Source of the DNA: an uncultured Bacilli bacterium
Lineage (GTDB): Bacteria > Bacillota_I > Bacilli_A > RF39 > UBA660
Length of the DNA: 15,707 nt
NCBI GenBank assembly: GCA_934132925.1
Contig: CAKPAL010000016.1
Location: 1-15,707, forward strand
Reading direction: 5' to 3'
Shown here: in pieces, positions 13,368-15,707 of the stretch
Position numbering within the stretch: the first letter of the stretch is position 1
Layout of the letters: every line of letters begins with the position of its first letter
Made by a program: the position numbers and the translations under genes
Notes under the pieces: model-generated
Told to the model about the DNA's origin: nothing
The model's database searches: none
What the model saw: only the letters and a program-made list of their open reading frames with translations

Positions 13368-13850
13368 ATGAGAAAATTTGAAAAAGTATGTGAAGATATT
13401 TTTATTAGAGATGTTCCTGATGGTATTTATAATGATATTATTTTACCTAAAAGAAGTACTTCTTGTAGTGCTGGTTATGACTTCTATAGTATTATGTCTT
13501 TTAGTTTAAATCCTAGAGAGAGAAAAGTTATTCCTACTGGTATTAAAGTTATGATGAACGATAATGAATTTTTAGGTATATTTATTAGGAGTAGTTTAGG
13601 ATTTAAGTATAATGTACGGATGTGTAATCAAGTTGGGATTATTGATGCTGATTATTATGGTAATAGTGATAATGATGGTCATATTTTTGTTTGTTTACAG
13701 AATGAAGGGGATAAGGTTATAGAAATTAAAAGGGGAGATAGATTTGTACAAGGTATTTTTATACCTTATTTGGTTACTGATGATGATACTACTACTGATT
13801 TAAGAAAAGGTGGAATTGGTAGTACTAATGATAAGGGAGATGATTTATAA
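13368..13850 (+). CDS. dut: dUTP diphosphatase (trimeric dUTPase family)
   Basis: A 160-residue protein with the five motifs of trimeric dUTPases in order: AGYDFYS (35-41), RSSLG (74-78), GIIDADYYGN (90-99) with the catalytic aspartate and base-stacking tyrosine, GDRFVQGIF (123-131), and the C-terminal arm GGIGSTN (148-154). It hydrolyses dUTP to dUMP and PPi, which keeps uracil out of DNA and feeds dTMP synthesis. The C-terminal arm ends in N where G is usual (FGSTG). Two adjacent ATGs at 13365 and 13368 follow GGAGG (13357-13361); 13368 has the better spacing. Upstream in-frame sequence overlaps the T-box and is not coding. The stop overlaps the metG start (TAATG). Being under a methionine T-box is unusual. 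A dCTP deaminase is the main alternative but fits the motifs less well. Confidence 0.87.
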   Translation: MRKFEKVCEDIFIRDVPDGIYNDIILPKRSTSCSAGYDFYSIMSFSLNPRERKVIPTGIKVMMNDNEFLGIFIRSSLGFKYNVRMCNQVGIIDADYYGNSDNDGHIFVCLQNEGDKVIEIKRGDRFVQGIFIPYLVTDDDTTTDLRKGGIGSTNDKGDDL

Positions 13851-15379
13851 TGAATAAAGAAAAGTTTTATATTACAACACCTATATATTATCCAAGTGCT
13901 AATTTTCATATTGGACATTGTTATACTACTATAATAGCGGATGCTATTGCTAGATATAAGAGACTTACTGGTTATGATGTATTTTATTTAACTGGTACTG
14001 ATGAACATGGATTAAAGATACAAAAGAAAGCAGAGGAGGCTGGTGTTACTCCTCAAGAATATGTTGATGAGATTGTTGGTAATGCTAAAGATTTATGGAA
14101 AAGTTTAAATATTAGTTATGATAAGTTTATTAGAACTACTGACAAGGAACATGTAGAATGTGTTCAAAAAATATTTAAAAAATTATATGATCAAGGGGAT
14201 ATTTATAAAAGTGAATATAAGGGATTATATTGTACACCTTGTGAGTCTTTTTGGACTGAAACACAACTTGTAGATGGTAAATGTCCTGATTGTGGTAGAG
14301 AAGTTAATGAGGTGTCTGAAGAAGCATATTTCTTTAAACTTTCTAAATATCAAGATAGGTTGATTAAGTTCTACGATGAACATCCAACATTTATTGAACC
14401 TGAATCTAGAAAAAATGAAATGCTTAATAATTTTATTAAACCTGGTTTAGAGGATTTGTGTGTATCAAGAACAACTTTTAATTGGGGAGTTCCTGTTACT
14501 TTTGATGATAAACATGTTGTTTATGTATGGATTGATGCTCTATCTAATTATATATCGGCTTTAGGATATTTAAGTGATGATGATACTTTATTTAAGAAGT
14601 ATTGGCCTGCTAACTTACACATTGTTGGTAAAGAGATTGTTAGATTTCATACCATTATTTGGCCTATTATGTTGATGGCTTTGGATTTACCATTACCAGA
14701 GAAGGTATTTGGACATGGATGGCTTGTTATTAATGGTGGAAAAATTTCTAAAAGTTTAGGTAATTATAAGGACCCTAGAGAATACATTGATTCTTATGGT
14801 GTTGATGCTGTTAGATATTTTGTTTTAAGAGAAGTTCCTTTTGGTAGTGATGGTAGTTTTTCAGAAGAGGCTTTAATTAACAGAACTAATGGAGATTTAG
14901 CTAATGTTCTTGGTAATTTAGTTAATAGAACTATTGGTATGGCTAATAAGTATTTTGCTGGTGTTATTACTAATACTGGTGTTAGTGAGGAAATTGATAA
15001 TAATCTTATTAATACTGCTAGTGAATTGTATAGTGTTGTTGATGGATATATGGAAAATTTAGAGGTTTCTAAAGCTATTACTTGTATTTTTGATTTACTT
15101 AGAGATTGTAATAAATATATTGATGAGACTATGCCTTGGATTCTTGCTAAAGATGAAGCAAAGAAAGATAGACTTGCTACGGTATTGTATAATTTAATTG
15201 AATGTATTAGAATTAGTACTGTATTATTACAAGCTTTTATTCCTGATACTTGTGAGAAGATATTTAATCAAATTAATACTGATAATACTTCTTATGATAG
15301 TATTAGTAAATTTGGTGGATATAAATCTAATACTAAGGTTAATAAGGCTGAAGTTTTATTTCAAAGAATTGAGAATTAA
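13850..15379 (+). CDS. metG: Methionyl-tRNA synthetase (short form)
   Basis: A 509-residue class I synthetase that charges tRNA-Met. Seen are HIGH (residues 20-23), the connective peptide with one zinc knuckle (C128, C131, C145, C148), the DALSNYISALGY region, KISKS (298-302, for KMSKS), and the anticodon-binding helical domain to the end. The C-terminal EMAPII-like tRNA-binding/dimerisation domain of the longer B. subtilis and E. coli enzymes (about 660-680 residues) is absent, so it is probably monomeric. The start codon overlaps the dut stop. Expression should respond to uncharged tRNA-Met through the T-box upstream of dut. A good terminator overlaps the stop codon. Confidence 0.97.
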   Translation: MNKEKFYITTPIYYPSANFHIGHCYTTIIADAIARYKRLTGYDVFYLTGTDEHGLKIQKKAEEAGVTPQEYVDEIVGNAKDLWKSLNISYDKFIRTTDKEHVECVQKIFKKLYDQGDIYKSEYKGLYCTPCESFWTETQLVDGKCPDCGREVNEVSEEAYFFKLSKYQDRLIKFYDEHPTFIEPESRKNEMLNNFIKPGLEDLCVSRTTFNWGVPVTFDDKHVVYVWIDALSNYISALGYLSDDDTLFKKYWPANLHIVGKEIVRFHTIIWPIMLMALDLPLPEKVFGHGWLVINGGKISKSLGNYKDPREYIDSYGVDAVRYFVLREVPFGSDGSFSEEALINRTNGDLANVLGNLVNRTIGMANKYFAGVITNTGVSEEIDNNLINTASELYSVVDGYMENLEVSKAITCIFDLLRDCNKYIDETMPWILAKDEAKKDRLATVLYNLIECIRISTVLLQAFIPDTCEKIFNQINTDNTSYDSISKFGGYKSNTKVNKAEVLFQRIEN

Positions 15380-15401
15380 GTGTTTACTTGATTCTTTTTT
15401 T
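15373..15401 (+). terminator. Intrinsic terminator of dut-metG
   Basis: GAATTAAGT (15373-15381) pairs with ACTTGATTC (15386-15394) with one G-U wobble and a GTTT loop, followed by seven T's. The metG stop TAA lies within the stem. Confidence 0.75.
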
Positions 15402-15421
15402 GTAAAGTTTGTTCTTTTTTG

Positions 15422-15437
15422 TTTACATATATGTAAA
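15422..15437. promoter_or_regulatory. Palindromic operator-like site over the -35 box
   Basis: TTTACATATATGTAAA is a perfect 16-bp palindrome that includes the whole -35 element, the classic position for a repressor. No matching regulator is in the window. AT-rich palindromes also arise by chance. Confidence 0.35.
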
Positions 15438-15450
15438 ATTATGTTATATT
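15422..15450 (+). promoter_or_regulatory. Promoter of the small membrane-protein gene
   Basis: TTTACA (15422-15427), a 17-bp spacer and TATATT (15445-15450) preceded by TGT, an extended -10. The predicted start is at about 15457, giving a leader of about 30 bases. Confidence 0.65.
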
Positions 15451-15485
15451 TTGTTTGTAGTACCTATATGAAAGGGAGACTAATT

Positions 15486-15653
15486 ATGTTTAATAACAAA
15501 AATATAAATGTATTTTATATGTTGTTGTCTATAATTTTTATTGGTATTATTATTTTCTTTATTATTAATTATAAAAATGTAGTTGATATTGTTTATTTTT
15601 TTGTTATTTTTATAATTATGGTAAAGGTTATTTTTGAATTTTATGTTAAATAA
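15486..15653 (+). CDS. Small two-helix membrane protein of unknown function
   Basis: A 55-residue protein I do not recognise. Residues 1-8 are polar (MFNNKNIN), residues 9-28 form a hydrophobic helix, a short polar link NYKN follows, and residues 33-51 form a second hydrophobic helix ending in EFYVK. It is thus likely an integral membrane protein with two spans. Support for it being real is good: GGGAG (15474-15478) seven bases before the ATG, an extended -10 promoter, and its own terminator at 15653-15679. It forms a separate one-gene unit between metG and the next gene. A small accessory membrane protein or a type I toxin-like peptide are both possible; neither can be shown from sequence. 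Confidence 0.65.
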   Translation: MFNNKNINVFYMLLSIIFIGIIIFFIINYKNVVDIVYFFVIFIIMVKVIFEFYVK

Positions 15654-15679
15654 TTATACTTTTTATAGTATGATTTTTT
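15653..15679 (+). terminator. Intrinsic terminator of the small membrane-protein gene
   Basis: ATTATACT (15653-15660) pairs with AGTATGAT (15667-15674) with one G-U wobble and a 6-base loop, followed by TTTTT. The stem starts at the last base of the stop codon. Confidence 0.6.
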
Positions 15680-15695
15680 ATTAGGAGGTATATTT

Positions 15696-15707
15696 ATGTA
15701 TATTGAT
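15696..15707 (+). CDS. tatD: Start of a downstream gene, probably TatD-family hydrolase (partial)
   Basis: Only four codons (MYID) are in the window, after a strong AGGAGGT (15683-15689). TatD-family metal-dependent DNases begin with M-hydrophobic-D-T/S-H-x-H, and in B. subtilis the tatD homologue yabD follows metS. The name is an inference from these two facts and could be wrong. Confidence 0.4.

Overview
This window is a stretch of chromosome from a very AT-rich, low-GC Bacillota, most likely a member or relative of Bacilli. Genes end in TAA, TAG and TGA, arginine is mostly AGA, and ribosome-binding sites are Gram-positive in style (AGGAGGTG). Gene order follows the origin-proximal region of Bacillus subtilis: gyrA, SRP RNA, tadA, dnaX, ebfC/yaaK, recR, bofA, holB, ricT/yaaT, trmN6/yabB, rsmI/yabC, pth, mfd, spoVT and metG, then a probable tatD. 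Every recognisable gene is on the + strand. That fits a replication fork moving left to right from an origin upstream of gyrA, where dnaA, dnaN, recF and gyrB would be expected.

Layout. Bases 1-600 hold the 3' end of gyrA and two tandem hairpins. Bases 600-1830 carry almost no protein-coding sequence but are dense in chromosome-organisation signals. They hold a Noc-binding site (ATTTCCCGGGAAAT), a perfect 40-bp palindrome, a consensus promoter with a small SRP RNA, and eight ParB-binding parS sites (TGTTTCACGTGAAACA or one base away) in about 0.94 kb. Five consecutive parS sites are each followed, 4-5 bp to the right and in the same orientation, by a DnaA-box-like 9-mer (TTATCCACA, TTTTCCACA, TTATCAACA or TTATCTACA). 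This parS/DnaA-box array is the most striking feature of the window. A second Noc-binding site lies inside the dnaX coding sequence.

Bases 1836-8972 are a compact series of replication, repair, RNA-modification and translation genes. They comprise tadA, dnaX (tau/gamma), ebfC, recR, a BofA-like membrane protein, holB (delta'), ricT, trmN6, rsmI and pth, with several TAATG stop/start overlaps that suggest translational coupling. Next come mfd (transcription-repair coupling helicase), an intrinsic terminator, and spoVT with its own possible promoter.

Bases 12950-15400 hold a methionine-type T-box leader (specifier AUG, T-box UGGU) driving a dUTPase gene followed by metG, ending in a good terminator. 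A small gene for a two-helix membrane protein follows, with its own promoter, palindromic operator-like site and terminator. The window ends four codons into a gene starting MYID, probably tatD.

Together the genes combine replication and clamp loading (dnaX, holB, gyrA), recombination and repair (recR, ebfC, mfd, dut), translation quality and RNA modification (tadA, trmN6, rsmI, pth, metG, SRP RNA), and sporulation-lineage regulators (bofA, spoVT, ricT). They sit beside what looks like the centromere of the chromosome.
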